Source: Alphaproteobacteria bacterium PA2 (GTDB lineage: Bacteria; Pseudomonadota; Alphaproteobacteria; Caulobacterales; Caulobacteraceae). Taken from it: a stretch of DNA of 64,000 nucleotides. The notes beneath the pieces were generated by a model, which ran no database searches, was not told the DNA's origin, and saw only the letters and a program-made list of their open reading frames with translations. This document shows positions 8,233-17,966 of this stretch, piece after piece. The position numbers were made by a program, and so were the translations under genes. Numbering within the stretch: position 1 is the first letter of the stretch; each line of letters starts with the position of its first letter. Location of the stretch: the NCBI GenBank assembly GCA_002256425.1, contig NKIZ01000001.1, positions 2,329,001 through 2,393,000 of the forward strand. Direction: 5' to 3'.

Positions 8233-9345
8233 CTACTTTACCTGACGGTCCCGGAAGTCCTTCACGAAGGCCGCGAACCGCCCCTCGGAAATCGCCAGCC
8301 GCATGGCCGCCGTCAGGGCCTGGAAGAATGCGATGTTGTGCCAGGACAGCAGGACCTGGCTGAGTATCTCTTCCGACTTCACCAGATGATGCAGATAGGC
8401 CTTGGAATAGTGGCTGGAGGCCGGGCAATCCGAGGTCGGATCCAGGGGCGTATCGTCCTCGGCGAACCGGGCGTTCTTGAGGTTCACCGATCCCTCCCAG
8501 GTCCAGGCCTGGCCGTGGCGGCCTGATCTGGTGGGCAGGACACAGTCGAACATGTCGACGCCCCGGGCTACGGCCTCCACCAGATCAATGGGCTTGCCAA
8601 CACCCATCAGATAGCGCGGCCGGTCGGCGGGCAGCATGGCGGGCGCATAGTCCAGCACCTCACACATGGCCTCATGCCCCTCGCCCACGGCCAGACCGCC
8701 CAGGGCGTAGCCGTCAAAGCCGATCTCCATCAGGCGGTCGGCGGACTCCTGTCGCAGGGCCTTGAAGGTCGAGCCCTGCTGGATGCCGAACAGGGCCTGG
8801 GTGGGGCGCTCGCCAAAGGCCGCCTTGGACCTGGCGCCCCAGCGGGCCGAGAGCTGCATGGCCGCTGCGGCGGCAGGTTCCTCCGCCGGCCAGGCCACGC
8901 ACTGGTCCAGCTGCATGACAATGTCCGAGCCCAGATGCTGGGCCTGGATTTCGATGGAGCGCTCGGGCGTCATGATGTGCTTCGAGCCGTCAATATGGCT
9001 CTGGAAGGCCACGGCCTCCTCGGTCACCTTGGCGATCTTGGACAGGGACATGACCTGGAAGCCGCCGGAGTCGGTGAGGATCGGCTTGTCCCAACGCATG
9101 AACCTGTGCAGGCCGCCCAGCCGCGCCACCCGCTCGGCGCCTGGCCGCAGCATGAGGTGATAGGTATTGCCCAGGATGATGTCGGCCCCCGTAGAGGCCA
9201 CCTGGTCCACAGTCAGGGCCTTGACCGTCGCCGCCGTACCCACAGGCATGAAGGCCGGCGTGCGGATGTCGCCCCTGGAGGTCTTGAGCACCCCGGTGCG
9301 GGCCGCGCCGTCTGTGGCCGAGATTTCGAAGGGAAAGGCGGTCAT
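8233..9345 (-). CDS. tgt: tRNA-guanine transglycosylase
   Basis: A 370-residue enzyme that exchanges G34 for preQ1 in tRNAs with GUN anticodons during queuosine synthesis. Family motifs are clear: [32 protein letters not shown], the active-site segment [13 protein letters not shown], and [14 protein letters not shown]. The zinc site is odd. Where the family has Cys-x-Cys-x2-Cys, this protein has Ser305, Cys307 and Ser310 (SDCPAS), while the later His336 (SWHN) is present. GGAGGG precedes the start by nine bases. It follows queA by three bases, so the two genes are surely one operon. Confidence 0.95.
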   Translation of the reverse strand: MTAFPFEISATDGAARTGVLKTSRGDIRTPAFMPVGTAATVKALTVDQVASTGADIILGNTYHLMLRPGAERVARLGGLHRFMRWDKPILTDSGGFQVMSLSKIAKVTEEAVAFQSHIDGSKHIMTPERSIEIQAQHLGSDIVMQLDQCVAWPAEEPAAAAAMQLSARWGARSKAAFGERPTQALFGIQQGSTFKALRQESADRLMEIGFDGYALGGLAVGEGHEAMCEVLDYAPAMLPADRPRYLMGVGKPIDLVEAVARGVDMFDCVLPTRSGRHGQAWTWEGSVNLKNARFAEDDTPLDPTSDCPASSHYSKAYLHHLVKSEEILSQVLLSWHNIAFFQALTAAMRLAISEGRFAAFVKDFRDRQVK

Positions 9346-9348
9346 GGC

Positions 9349-10395
9349 TTAAGCCCTCCAGAGCAGGCTTGAATCGCCATAGGAATAGAAGCGGTAGCCG
9401 GTGTCGATGGCCCGCCGATAGGCCCCCTGCATGACCTCGAGGCCGGCGAAGGCGCTGACCAGCATGAACAGGGTCGACCTGGGCAGGTGGAAGTTCGTCA
9501 TCAGGCCGTCCGCCACGCGGAAGCGGTAGCCGGGGGTGATGAAGATCGCGGTTTCGTCGGCGAAGGGCCGGACCAGCCCATCTTCACCCGCAGCGCTTTC
9601 CACCAGTCGCAGGGAGGTGGTGCCGACACAGACCACACGACCTCCGGCAGCGCGGGCAGAATTGATGGCGTCGGCGGTTTCCGGGGTCACCTCGCCATAC
9701 TCGGCGTGCATCCTGTGCGTGGAAATGTCGTCGACCTTTACCGGCAGGAAGGTCCCGGCCCCCACATGCAGTCGGACGAAGACGACGCCAACGCCCCTGG
9801 CCTTGATCTGCGCCAGCAGGTCCGGGGTGAAGTGCAGGCCGGCGGTCGGGGCGGCCACAGAGCCGTCTGCGGCGGCATAGACGGTCTGATAGTCGACCTT
9901 GTCGCGGTTATCCTGGGCCCGCTTGGCGGCGATATAGGGCGGCAGGGGCATGACGCCGACCTCGGCCACCGCAAGATCCAGATCGACGCCGGATCGGTCG
10001 AAGGACAGGACGATTTCCCCGCCTTCCCGCTTCTCGATGATGGTGGCCTTCAGCAGGTCGCCGAACACGACCTCATCACCTGACGCAAGTCTCTTGCCAG
10101 GTCGCATGAAGGCCGCCCAGACGTTGGGCGCCAGCCTTTGATGCAGGGTGGCCTCGGTCTTGATTCTGGACTCACCCCGGATACGGATTCCGCTCATCCG
10201 GGCAGGGATCACCCTGGTGTCGTTTAGGACCAGGATATCCCCGGCGCGCAGCTGGTCTGGCAGATCCGAAACCTTCAGGTCTGCAAGTGGCCGTCCTGGC
10301 GACACCAGCAGCAAGCGCGCAGAATCCCGCGGCTCTGCAGGGCGGAGCGCAATGGCCGTTTCGGGCAGGTCAAAGTCAAAATCTGCAAGTTGCAT
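9349..10395 (-). CDS. queA: S-adenosylmethionine:tRNA ribosyltransferase-isomerase
   Basis: A 348-residue protein that transfers the ribosyl part of SAM to preQ1-modified tRNA, the step after Tgt. The N-terminus ([20 protein letters not shown]) and the segments [36 protein letters not shown] and [19 protein letters not shown] are diagnostic. I chose the ATG at 10395 because the family starts with Met-x-Leu-x-Asp-Phe; an upstream in-frame start would add seven unrelated residues. It is the first gene of a queA-tgt operon, so queuosine capacity looks complete for these two steps. A divergent gene begins about 65 bases upstream. Confidence 0.97.
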   Translation of the reverse strand: MQLADFDFDLPETAIALRPAEPRDSARLLLVSPGRPLADLKVSDLPDQLRAGDILVLNDTRVIPARMSGIRIRGESRIKTEATLHQRLAPNVWAAFMRPGKRLASGDEVVFGDLLKATIIEKREGGEIVLSFDRSGVDLDLAVAEVGVMPLPPYIAAKRAQDNRDKVDYQTVYAAADGSVAAPTAGLHFTPDLLAQIKARGVGVVFVRLHVGAGTFLPVKVDDISTHRMHAEYGEVTPETADAINSARAAGGRVVCVGTTSLRLVESAAGEDGLVRPFADETAIFITPGYRFRVADGLMTNFHLPRSTLFMLVSAFAGLEVMQGAYRRAIDTGYRFYSYGDSSLLWRA

Positions 10396-10461
10396 GGGCG
10401 GGGGCGTGAAGCGCACGCAAGAGGCCCGGCGTCAAGGCTCCGCTCGTGCTAGAGGGCGGTG

Positions 10462-11427
10462 ATGAGCGTGATTCCAAGAGTGATGCTGCTGGGTCTGGAC
10501 CTTCTGGCTGTGCTGTTCGGCGCAGGCTGCCTCGTGGCCGCCCTGCTGGCCCAGGGAGGGCGGTTCAACGCCCGACTGGACCTGTTCAGCCACTTCGCCC
10601 TGATCTGGCTGTGCGGCGGCCTGGCCGTCCTGCTCTATGGTCTGGTTTCCCAGGGGCCCCGACCGTTCCTGATCGGGCTAGGGCTGGCGACCATGGCGGC
10701 GGCCCTTGCCCTGATGGCGCCTGAATACCTCCGCCCCCTGCCGAAGCCTGCGCCAGCGTCTGCTACCGGAACCATAAAGATCATCCAGTTCAACGCCTGG
10801 CGGAAGAACGCCGATGTTCAGGCCGATGTGGACTGGCTGATCTCGGAATCCCCGGATGTCATCGCCATTCAGGAACTGACCCCGGAATTCCGGGACGCCC
10901 TCATGGCGCGCGGTGGCTATTTCATGACCCGGGGCAGGCTCAGCAGCGCGCTTTTTACAAAGGCCATACCGGTCCAGAGTCCGATCGAGGTGACCCGCCC
11001 GGGCCGCGCCTGGCCAGACCTCGCCTCCGCCACCCTGCCCTCTGCTGCAGGGGACTTCACAATGATCGGCATGCACCTGACCTGGCCCACCTATCGCGGC
11101 CAGGCTGGCCACAGGGAAACGCTTCTGCAGGCCCTGGAGCGTGTTGACCGGTCAAAGGTCATAACTGTCGGCGACTTCAACCTGACCCCCTGGTCCTTCG
11201 CCCTGCAGGACTTTGACCGGCGCAGCGGCATGATCCGCCGCGATCGGGCGATCTTCAGCTGGCCGGGACGCCCCTTCTGGCGCGGACGGCTCAGGGCGCC
11301 AGTACCCTTCCTGCCCATTGATCACGTCTATGCCGGATCAGCCTGGCGCACAGTCAGCATTGCCCGCGCCCCCAAGCGGGGATCGGATCACTATCCGCTT
11401 GTGGTGGTGCTGGCGCCCGCCAGCTAG
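10462..11427 (+). CDS. Membrane-anchored endonuclease/exonuclease/phosphatase family protein
   Basis: A 321-residue protein with two or three hydrophobic helices in the first 85 residues. An EEP-superfamily domain follows with IQFNAWRKNADVQ, DVIAIQELTPEF, IGMHLTWP, TVGDFNLTPWS and the C-terminal GSDHYPLVV motif. These supply the metal-binding Asn, Glu, Asp and His residues. Such proteins hydrolyse phosphodiester bonds in nucleic acid or phospholipids at the membrane face. GAGGG lies five bases before the ATG at 10462; a GTG one codon earlier is the alternative. It ends by overlapping the convergent HD-hydrolase gene by four bases. Confidence 0.85.
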   Translation: MSVIPRVMLLGLDLLAVLFGAGCLVAALLAQGGRFNARLDLFSHFALIWLCGGLAVLLYGLVSQGPRPFLIGLGLATMAAALALMAPEYLRPLPKPAPASATGTIKIIQFNAWRKNADVQADVDWLISESPDVIAIQELTPEFRDALMARGGYFMTRGRLSSALFTKAIPVQSPIEVTRPGRAWPDLASATLPSAAGDFTMIGMHLTWPTYRGQAGHRETLLQALERVDRSKVITVGDFNLTPWSFALQDFDRRSGMIRRDRAIFSWPGRPFWRGRLRAPVPFLPIDHVYAGSAWRTVSIARAPKRGSDHYPLVVVLAPAS

Positions 11428-11981
11428 GCCAGTTCCGCGATTTCCCGGGCCAGGTTCTCGCGGGCCCCGGCTTCAAAACGCTGCCGCAGATCCGGATCAG
11501 GGTAGATGAACCTGGCCTCCAGGAACGTCTTCAGGACAGCCGGACGGCCCATCTTCCAGGCATCATCGGGGACATGGGCGTATTCTTCCCGCACAGCCCT
11601 CGCATAGGCGTCATAGGCCTCGGGTTCTGCGCCCAGGATGGCCAGGTCGATGGACACCAGGATCTCACCCAGCCTGTCCTCTTCCTCAACCTCATGTCCT
11701 GCGGTCAACAGGATCAGCCGGGCGACTTCCTCACGGGCGTGAATGGAGACGTCGAAATCCCGCAGGTCCCGGCGCGCCATCTCGGCGCTCCGGGCCTCAT
11801 TGTCCTTGGCCAGCGGGTCGTAGACCGCATCATGCCACCAGATGGCGTAGGTCAGGACCTGACGCTCGCTGTCCATGAGGTCCGGGACCTCGTCCAGAAG
11901 CGCCAGGCACTGTTCTATGTGCCGGCGCGTGTGATAGCGCCGGTGAGGCTCTGCATAGGCGGCCTCAAGGGACGGGGTCAC
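11424..11981 (-). CDS. HD-superfamily metal-dependent hydrolase (COG4339-like)
   Basis: A 185-residue protein. The N-terminal YAEPHRRYHTRRHIEQCL and the segment YAIWWHDAVYDP carry the His and His-Asp metal ligands of the predicted HD phosphohydrolases of COG4339. The substrate is unknown. The gene starts with GTG in a GTGA overlap with the stop codon of the upstream cyclophilin gene, so it is translated from the same message. It is the last gene of the run cyclophilin, cyclophilin, HD hydrolase. Confidence 0.85.
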   Translation of the reverse strand: MTPSLEAAYAEPHRRYHTRRHIEQCLALLDEVPDLMDSERQVLTYAIWWHDAVYDPLAKDNEARSAEMARRDLRDFDVSIHAREEVARLILLTAGHEVEEEDRLGEILVSIDLAILGAEPEAYDAYARAVREEYAHVPDDAWKMGRPAVLKTFLEARFIYPDPDLRQRFEAGARENLAREIAELA

Positions 11982-12439
11982 GCGTCCGCCGCGACCTTCA
12001 TGGACACGATCTTGCCGGGAGCCCGCGGGGGCTCGCCCTTGGGCAGGGCGTCCACATGATCCATGCCCTCAACCACTTCGCCCCAGACGGTGTACTGGCC
12101 GTCCAGGAAGGTGGCGTCGTCGAAGCAGATGAAGAACTGGCTGTTGGCCGAATTCGGGTTGGCGGTCCGCGCCATGGAGCAGACGCCCCGGATGTGCGGC
12201 TCGCGGGAAAATTCTGCAGGCAGGTTGGGCTTGGACGAGCCGGAGGTGCCGGTGCCGGTCGGATCACCGCCCTGGGCCATGAAGCCCGGGATCACCCGGT
12301 GAAAGACCACGCCGTCATAAAAGCCCTCGCGGGCCAGTTCCTTGATGCGGGCCACATGCTGGGGCGCCAGGTCGGGCCGGAGCTTGATGGTCACTGTTCC
12401 GGCTTCGAGGGCCATGTGTATCGTGTTTTCGGGATCCAT
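11978..12439 (-). CDS. Cytoplasmic cyclophilin-type peptidyl-prolyl isomerase
   Basis: A 153-residue cyclophilin without a signal peptide. Motifs include the HVARIKELAREGFYDGVVFHRV segment (catalytic Arg within FHRV), FMAQGGDPTGTG, and NSANSQFFICFDD. It catalyses cis-trans isomerisation of proline bonds in the cytoplasm. The ATG at 12439 overlaps the stop of the upstream periplasmic cyclophilin (TAATG), so the start is well supported. The pair gives one isomerase on each side of the inner membrane from a single operon. Confidence 0.93.
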   Translation of the reverse strand: MDPENTIHMALEAGTVTIKLRPDLAPQHVARIKELAREGFYDGVVFHRVIPGFMAQGGDPTGTGTSGSSKPNLPAEFSREPHIRGVCSMARTANPNSANSQFFICFDDATFLDGQYTVWGEVVEGMDHVDALPKGEPPRAPGKIVSMKVAADA

Positions 12440-13305
12440 TACTTTACCTCCGATGGGATTTGAATGGCGCAGGCCGTGAAGTCGGCGCCCATTTGATTGC
12501 GGACGCGGGCCACCTCGGCTGCGAACCATGCGCTGCGCGGATCGATTACCTTGACCTTGGGACGGGTGGCTGCGGGCATGTCGGCCAGGATCTGGACCTT
12601 GACCATCTTGTCCCTGGGTTCTTCCACGGGCTCGCCGGTCTTGATGGCCCGGATGGCGTCAATGCCGGAGATCATCCGGCCAAAGGCTGTGTAGCGCTTC
12701 TCCAGGGATGGATAGGCCTGACGCATGAGGAAGAACTGGCTGTTGGCGCTGTCTGGCTCGCCGCCCCGGGCCATGCCGGCGACGCCCGGGCAATAGAGCG
12801 CCCAACCGGAAACCTTGTTGTCAGCGGTCATGGCCATCAGCATGCTGCTCTGGGTCATGACCGGCAGGGCGCCGAGGAAGCCGATGTCGGCCACGGTCTG
12901 ATCGGCCACCTGGACAAACGGAGTCTGCGCCCCACGGCGGAAGGTGAACTCGGCGGCCAGGTCAGGCTGGTCGGAGCCGCCGGTGCCATCTTCCTTCGGG
13001 TCGCCCGTCTGGGCCATGAACAGGTCAATCACCCGGAAAAAGCTGCGGCCGTCATAAAAGCCCTTACGGACGAGGCCCTTGATCCGCTCCACATGCTTGG
13101 GGGCGACCTCCGGGCTGAGTTCCACCACCATCCGGCCCTTTGTGGTGTCAATCACCATGAGGTTCTCGGGATCAGGCGACCGCCAGTCGCCGGCGGTTGG
13201 CGGACCAGACGGCCCCTGGGCCACTGGCGCCGGCGGCGGTGCGGCGCAGGCCGCGCTGGACAGGGTCAGGGCCGCGATGGCCGCGATGGATAGCGATCGG
13301 ATCAT
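12439..13305 (-). CDS. Exported cyclophilin-type peptidyl-prolyl isomerase, probable lipoprotein
   Basis: A 288-residue cyclophilin-domain protein with an N-terminal export signal ending in a lipobox-like LSSAAC, so it is probably a periplasmic lipoprotein. The domain has HVERIKGLVRKGFYDGRSFFRV, LFMAQTGDPKEDG and NSANSQFFLM. The usual FHR catalytic arginine motif reads FFRV here, with Arg kept. A C-terminal extension of about 70 residues has no recognised motif. It leads the operon with the cytoplasmic cyclophilin and the HD hydrolase. Confidence 0.9.
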   Translation of the reverse strand: MIRSLSIAAIAALTLSSAACAAPPPAPVAQGPSGPPTAGDWRSPDPENLMVIDTTKGRMVVELSPEVAPKHVERIKGLVRKGFYDGRSFFRVIDLFMAQTGDPKEDGTGGSDQPDLAAEFTFRRGAQTPFVQVADQTVADIGFLGALPVMTQSSMLMAMTADNKVSGWALYCPGVAGMARGGEPDSANSQFFLMRQAYPSLEKRYTAFGRMISGIDAIRAIKTGEPVEEPRDKMVKVQILADMPAATRPKVKVIDPRSAWFAAEVARVRNQMGADFTACAIQIPSEVK

Positions 13306-13356
13306 GGAGTCACTCGTATGGAAGACGAACGCGAACGTCCAATCTGGAGCGGGACT

Positions 13357-13869
13357 TTAGCCGTTTTGAGGCGGAGTCCGGCCAACCTTGGCCAGCAGGG
13401 CTTCCTTGACCCGGGGACTGACGAACTTGCTCACATCTCCGCCCAGAAGGGCGATTTCCTTGACCAGCTTCGAGGCGATGGCCTGATGCCGGGGATCGGC
13501 CATCAGGAACACGGTCTCGATCTCGCGATCCAGTTGCTGGTTCATGGCGGTCATCTGGAACTCGAATTCAAAGTCAGACACGGCGCGCAGGCCGCGGACA
13601 ATGACATTGGCACCGATATGCCGGGCAAAATGCATGGTCAGGCCTTCGTAGGGCATGACAACAATTTCGGTGGATCCGCTCAGGGCTGCAGCTTCGGCTT
13701 CGACGATAGCGACACGCTCGTCGAGGCTGAACATGGGCCCCTTGCCGGTATTGATGGCCACGCCGAGGACAAGCTTGTCCACCAACTTGACCACCCGACC
13801 AATGATGTCGGTATGGCCATTGTGGATGGGATCAAACGTCCCGGGATAAAACCCAATGCGGGTCGCCAT
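13357..13869 (-). CDS. coaD: Phosphopantetheine adenylyltransferase
   Basis: A 170-residue nucleotidyltransferase that makes dephospho-CoA from 4'-phosphopantetheine and ATP, the fourth step of CoA synthesis. It opens with TRIGFYPGTFDPIHNGHTD, which contains the HxGH nucleotide-binding motif (residues 16-19). Family segments VRGLRAVSDFEFEFQM and LVKEIALLGGDVSKFV are present. The start at 13869 matches the family N-terminus; the longer reading adds 22 unrelated residues. It lies 87 bases downstream of gyrA on the same strand, with a hairpin between. Confidence 0.97.
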   Translation of the reverse strand: MATRIGFYPGTFDPIHNGHTDIIGRVVKLVDKLVLGVAINTGKGPMFSLDERVAIVEAEAAALSGSTEIVVMPYEGLTMHFARHIGANVIVRGLRAVSDFEFEFQMTAMNQQLDREIETVFLMADPRHQAIASKLVKEIALLGGDVSKFVSPRVKEALLAKVGRTPPQNG

Positions 13870-13923
13870 GTGACCTGATCCCCAACTGGTTCTTATCTGG
13901 CGTTTCGCCGTCCTGCGACAGAT

Positions 13924-13943
13924 TGGCAAGTGCAAACTTGCCA
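13924..13943 (-). terminator. Hairpin downstream of gyrA
   Basis: A perfect eight-base inverted repeat (TGGCAAGT, four-base loop, ACTTGCCA) 13 bases after the gyrA stop codon and before coaD. No clear T-run follows, so termination may be partial or Rho-dependent. Confidence 0.45.
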
Positions 13944-13956
13944 GGGGCGAACACGA

Positions 13957-16749
13957 TTATGCGTCCGGCGCTCCGGAAACGTCCTCGCCCTCACCGCCAG
14001 CATCACCGTCATCCTCATCGCCGCCCTGGTCTGCAAGGCGCTCAACAGAGACGACATGCTCGTTTTCGGCTGTACGGAAGATGGTGACGCCCTGGCTGTT
14101 ACGGCCGACGACGCGAACCTGGGACACCGGGGTACGGATCAGTTGCCCCTGGTCCGTGACCAGCAGGATCTCGTCATGCTCGTCCACAGGGAAGGAAGCC
14201 GCCAGGCGGCCGCCCTTCTTGGAGAGGTCCTGGGCCAGCAGCCCCTGCCCGCCCCGTCCGGTGCGACGGAATTCATACGCAGATGTCCGCTTGCCGAAGC
14301 CTTCGGTAGAAACGGTGAGGATCTGTTCCTCTGCGGCGCCCAGCTCGGCGATCCGCTCCAGACTCAGGGAGGCCATATCCTCGCCTTCGGCCTCTTCGTC
14401 GTCGGTCGGCGCCGATGTTTCTTCGGCCTCTCCGGAATCCGCGCCCAGTTCGGCCCGACGCATGGCGTTGGCATGCTTCACATAGGCGGCCCGCTCGGCG
14501 GCGGTCGCATCCACAGACCGCAGTACGGCCATGGAGATCACCTGATCGGTGTCGGCCAGTCGTATGCCCCGCACCCCGGTGGATTCCCGGCCGGCGAAGA
14601 CCCGGACCTCTTCCGTGGCGAAGCGGATGCAACGGCCCAGGGCCGTGGTCAGAAGTATGTCATTCTGGGCCGCATTGCAGAGCCCCACGCCGATGATGGA
14701 GTCGCCGTCATCCAGCTTCATGGCGATCTTGCCGTTCCGGTTGATCTGCACGAAGTCCGACAGCTTGTTCCGGCGCACGCCCCCCGACTGGGTGGCGAAC
14801 ATGACGTCGAAGCGATCCCAGGTGGCCTCATCCTCTGGCAGGGGCAGGATGGAAGTGATGGTTTCGCCGGGCTCGATCGGGAACAGATTGATGAAGGCCT
14901 TGCCCCGCGAAGTCGGCGTGCCGACCGGCAAACGCCAGACCTTCAGCTTGTAGACCTTGCCGCCGGACGAGAAGAACAGCATGGGCGTATGGGTCGAGGC
15001 CGAGAAGACCCGGGTGACGGCGTCCTCGTCCTTGGTCGACATGCCCGACCGGCCTTTTCCGCCCCGGTGCTGGGTGCGGTAAGTGACCAGGGGCGTCCGC
15101 TTCACATAGCCGCCGTGGGTCACGGTGATGACCATGTCCTCCCGGGCGATCAGGTCTTCGTCTTCCACGTCGGCGTCGCCGTCGACGATTTCCGTGCGGC
15201 GGGGAACGGCATAGGCCTCGCGGACCTCGACAAGTTCGGACCGGACAATGGCCATGATGTTTTCGCGGGACGACAGGGTCGTCAGGTGGCCCTGGATCAG
15301 GTCGGCCAGGCTGCGCGCCTCGCCAAAGATCTCATCCCGGCCAAGGCCGGTCAGTCGCGACAGGGTCAGGGCCAGGATGGCGCGGGACTGCTCATCGGTA
15401 AGGCGGATGTTACCGCCGTCCACGACGAAGCTGCGCGGGTCGGCGATCAGCTCCACCAGGGGCAGCATGTCGCCCGCCGGCCAGTCGCGGGCGACGAGGC
15501 GCTCACGGGCCTCTGCCGGATCCTTTGAGGACCGGATGATATGGATGAACTCGTCGATATTGGCGACGGCGATGGCCAGACCGACCAGGACGTGGCCGCG
15601 ATCGCGGGCCTTGCTCAGTTCGAACTTGATCCGGCGGACCACCACTTCTTCGCGGAAGTCCACGAAGGCGACAATCATGTCCCGAAGGCCCATCTGCCGC
15701 GGACGCCCGCGATCCAGGGCCAGCATGTTGACGCCGAACGAGCTCTGCAGGGGCGTAAAGCGATAGAGCTGGTTCAGGACAACGTCGGCCGATGCGTCGC
15801 GCTTGAGCTCGACCACGACACGCATGCCGTCGCGGTCGCTTTCGTCCCGCAGGTCGGCGACGCCTTCAATACGCTTTTCACGGACCAGTTCGGCGATCCG
15901 CTCGACAAGTGAGGCCTTGTTCACCTGGAAGGGGATGGCCGTGATGATGATGGCTTCCCGGTCCTTGCGGATATCCTCGATCGCCGCCTTGCCGCGGATG
16001 ATGACGGGACCTCGCCCGGTCATCAGGGCGTTGCGCGCACCGGTCCGGCCGATGATTTCGCCGCCGGTCGGGAAGTCCGGCCCGGGAACAATGTCCAGCA
16101 GCTGGTCGAGGCCGATTTCCGGGTCATCGACATAGGCCAGGCAGGCGTCGACGATCTCACCCAGATTGTGGGGCGGAATATTGGTGGCCATGCCGACGGC
16201 GATACCCCCCGCCCCGTTCACCAACAGGTTGGGAATGCGCGATGGCAGGACAACGGGCTCGGACTCCGAGCCGTCATAGTTTTCCTTGAAGTCGACGGTT
16301 TCCTTGTCGAGGTCCGCCAGAATGGACATGGCGGCCTTGGTCAGGCGGCACTCGGTGTATCGCATGGCGGCGGGCGGATCATTGTCCACCGAGCCGAAAT
16401 TGCCCTGACCGTCGATCAGCAGCAGACCCATGGAGAAGGGCTGGGCCATGCGGACCAGGGTGTCATAGATCGCGACGTCGCCGTGGGGGTGATATTTACC
16501 CATGACGTCGCCGACCACACGGGCCGATTTCACGTAGGAGCGATCAGGGGTGTGGCCCTGCTCATTCATCGAAAACAGGATCCGGCGGTGAACCGGCTTG
16601 AGGCCATCGCGCACGTCGGGCAGGGCCCGGCTGACAATGACGCTCATGGCGTAGTCGAGGTACGAGCGCCTCAGCTCATCCTCAATCGCAATAGGGGCTA
16701 TACCCCCCTGCCGACCGTCCAGAGACGGGGTGTTTTGATCATCACTCAA
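13957..16749 (-). CDS. gyrA: DNA gyrase subunit A
   Basis: A 930-residue type II topoisomerase subunit that cuts and rejoins DNA with GyrB to add negative supercoils. The catalytic tyrosine is Tyr131 (AAMRYTE). The quinolone-determining region reads [10 protein letters not shown] at residues 87-96, so the residue equal to E. coli Ser83 is Val92, while the Asp87 equivalent is kept (Asp96). A GyrA box (QHRGGKG) marks the DNA-wrapping C-terminal domain and favours GyrA over ParC. That domain also has an acidic insertion rich in Glu and Asp and a very acidic C-terminus ([14 protein letters not shown]). A gap of 190 bases upstream, following ssb, probably carries its promoter. Confidence 0.97.
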   Translation of the reverse strand: MSDDQNTPSLDGRQGGIAPIAIEDELRRSYLDYAMSVIVSRALPDVRDGLKPVHRRILFSMNEQGHTPDRSYVKSARVVGDVMGKYHPHGDVAIYDTLVRMAQPFSMGLLLIDGQGNFGSVDNDPPAAMRYTECRLTKAAMSILADLDKETVDFKENYDGSESEPVVLPSRIPNLLVNGAGGIAVGMATNIPPHNLGEIVDACLAYVDDPEIGLDQLLDIVPGPDFPTGGEIIGRTGARNALMTGRGPVIIRGKAAIEDIRKDREAIIITAIPFQVNKASLVERIAELVREKRIEGVADLRDESDRDGMRVVVELKRDASADVVLNQLYRFTPLQSSFGVNMLALDRGRPRQMGLRDMIVAFVDFREEVVVRRIKFELSKARDRGHVLVGLAIAVANIDEFIHIIRSSKDPAEARERLVARDWPAGDMLPLVELIADPRSFVVDGGNIRLTDEQSRAILALTLSRLTGLGRDEIFGEARSLADLIQGHLTTLSSRENIMAIVRSELVEVREAYAVPRRTEIVDGDADVEDEDLIAREDMVITVTHGGYVKRTPLVTYRTQHRGGKGRSGMSTKDEDAVTRVFSASTHTPMLFFSSGGKVYKLKVWRLPVGTPTSRGKAFINLFPIEPGETITSILPLPEDEATWDRFDVMFATQSGGVRRNKLSDFVQINRNGKIAMKLDDGDSIIGVGLCNAAQNDILLTTALGRCIRFATEEVRVFAGRESTGVRGIRLADTDQVISMAVLRSVDATAAERAAYVKHANAMRRAELGADSGEAEETSAPTDDEEAEGEDMASLSLERIAELGAAEEQILTVSTEGFGKRTSAYEFRRTGRGGQGLLAQDLSKKGGRLAASFPVDEHDEILLVTDQGQLIRTPVSQVRVVGRNSQGVTIFRTAENEHVVSVERLADQGGDEDDGDAGGEGEDVSGAPDA

Positions 16750-16939
16750 GGGAAAGGTAAGCCCTTAGAATCGGACAGAAATTCGTCCCCCCTTGTTAGC
16801 ATTCGCCGACCTGAAAGACCAACAGGACTCCGGACCAGGATCAATTCATCCACAAGCCATCCACCGCTGATCCCCAGTTGCGGGGCTCAGCGGGAGGAAA
16901 ATCCGGGATATCTTGAGAAATCCAGCGCTTAGGCGAAGC

Positions 16940-17431
16940 CTAGAACGGGATTTCGTCGTCCAGATCGGCCGAGAAGTCTTCCCTTGGGCCAGAGCCCGGA
17001 TTGGCCCGGCCGCCGCCAAAGCCTCCGCCGCCTCCGGCATAGTCGCCGCTATCGCGGCTGCCGCCGGCGTCATCACCGCCGCGACCGCCCAGCATGGTCA
17101 GTTCGCCACGGAACTTCTGCAGGACGATTTCCGTCGAGAACTTCTCGACGCCCGACTGGTCGGTCCATTTGCGGGTCTGGATCGAACCCTCAATGTAAAC
17201 CGTGGAGCCCTTTTTCAGATAGTTTTCCGCCACCTTCACCAGGTTCTCGTTGAAGATCACCACCCGGTGCCACTCGGTCTTTTCCTTGCGCTCGCCCGAA
17301 GTGCGATCCCGCCAGGACTCAGACGTCGCAATGCGCAGGTTTGCGACGCGATCACCCGATCCCAGGCTGCGAATTTCAGGGTCGGCGCCGAGATTGCCCA
17401 CCAGAATGACCTTGTTGACGCTTCCCGCCAT
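16940..17431 (-). CDS. ssb: Single-stranded DNA-binding protein
   Basis: A 163-residue SSB. Residues 1-110 form the OB-fold, with [39 protein letters not shown] and [16 protein letters not shown] glycine-rich linker follows and the protein ends in the acidic tip DLDDEIPF, which docks repair and replication partners. It protects single-stranded DNA in replication and repair. It is directly upstream of gyrA on the same strand. Confidence 0.97.
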   Translation of the reverse strand: MAGSVNKVILVGNLGADPEIRSLGSGDRVANLRIATSESWRDRTSGERKEKTEWHRVVIFNENLVKVAENYLKKGSTVYIEGSIQTRKWTDQSGVEKFSTEIVLQKFRGELTMLGGRGGDDAGGSRDSGDYAGGGGGFGGGRANPGSGPREDFSADLDDEIPF

Positions 17432-17476
17432 GAGACTTTCCTGTCGTTTCCGTAGTTTTCAAACCAGATCAGGCTA

Positions 17477-17496
17477 ATCAAGGGCTACCCCTTGAT
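17477..17496. repeat. Inverted repeat between the small lipoprotein gene and ssb
   Basis: A perfect eight-base inverted repeat (ATCAAGGG, loop CTAC, CCCTTGAT). It could be a weak terminator for the upstream lipoprotein gene or an operator for ssb. No T-run follows, so its role is open. Confidence 0.4.
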
Positions 17497-17546
17497 CAAC
17501 CAAAATGTTCTATCTTCGTTCCTGTCGTTGAACCTTGCGCTGCGGC

Positions 17547-17933
17547 CTACTGGGCGATGGCGGTCGGCAGGGTCAGACGGCCGTCGCCGGTGCGGACCAG
17601 GGCCAGGTACCTGTGTGACTCCATGGTCGGCGCCGTGAATATGCCGTCCGGCTGCAGGAAGATGAAATTGCCCTGATAGGCGCCCACCAGCATGCGCTGC
17701 GAACCGCCCATAGACAGGAACTGCAGGCGCATGGCCTCAAGCGCCGCTGCGCAGTGCTCCAGATCCTTCTGGGTCGACGGCATCCTGTTGTATTTCAGGG
17801 TTCCGTCCTTCAGGGGCTGCACATGATAGCAGACATTGGGATCGCCAGGCGGACGGGTCTTGGCGGCGCAGGCGCTCAGCCCCAGGGCGGCGACCGCGAG
17901 GGCAAGGCAGGAAACCGTCTTCAGTGCAGTCAT
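17547..17933 (-). CDS. Small lipoprotein of unknown function
   Basis: A 128-residue protein with a lipoprotein signal (LALAVAALGLSAC). The mature part contains VCYHVQPLKDGTLKYNRM and a C-terminal FIFLQPDGIFTAPTMES. I do not recognise the family. It lies 33 bases after the next gene upstream on the same strand, another small envelope protein, so the two are likely co-transcribed. Confidence 0.72.
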   Translation of the reverse strand: MTALKTVSCLALAVAALGLSACAAKTRPPGDPNVCYHVQPLKDGTLKYNRMPSTQKDLEHCAAALEAMRLQFLSMGGSQRMLVGAYQGNFIFLQPDGIFTAPTMESHRYLALVRTGDGRLTLPTAIAQ

Positions 17934-17966
17934 GGCGAAGGCCTATCAGGAAAAGTCGGTCAGACC

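Noticed and set aside
13930..15528. 532-codon open frame opposite gyrA
   Set aside because: Antisense shadow of gyrA; composition rich in Gly, Arg and Ala with no domain.
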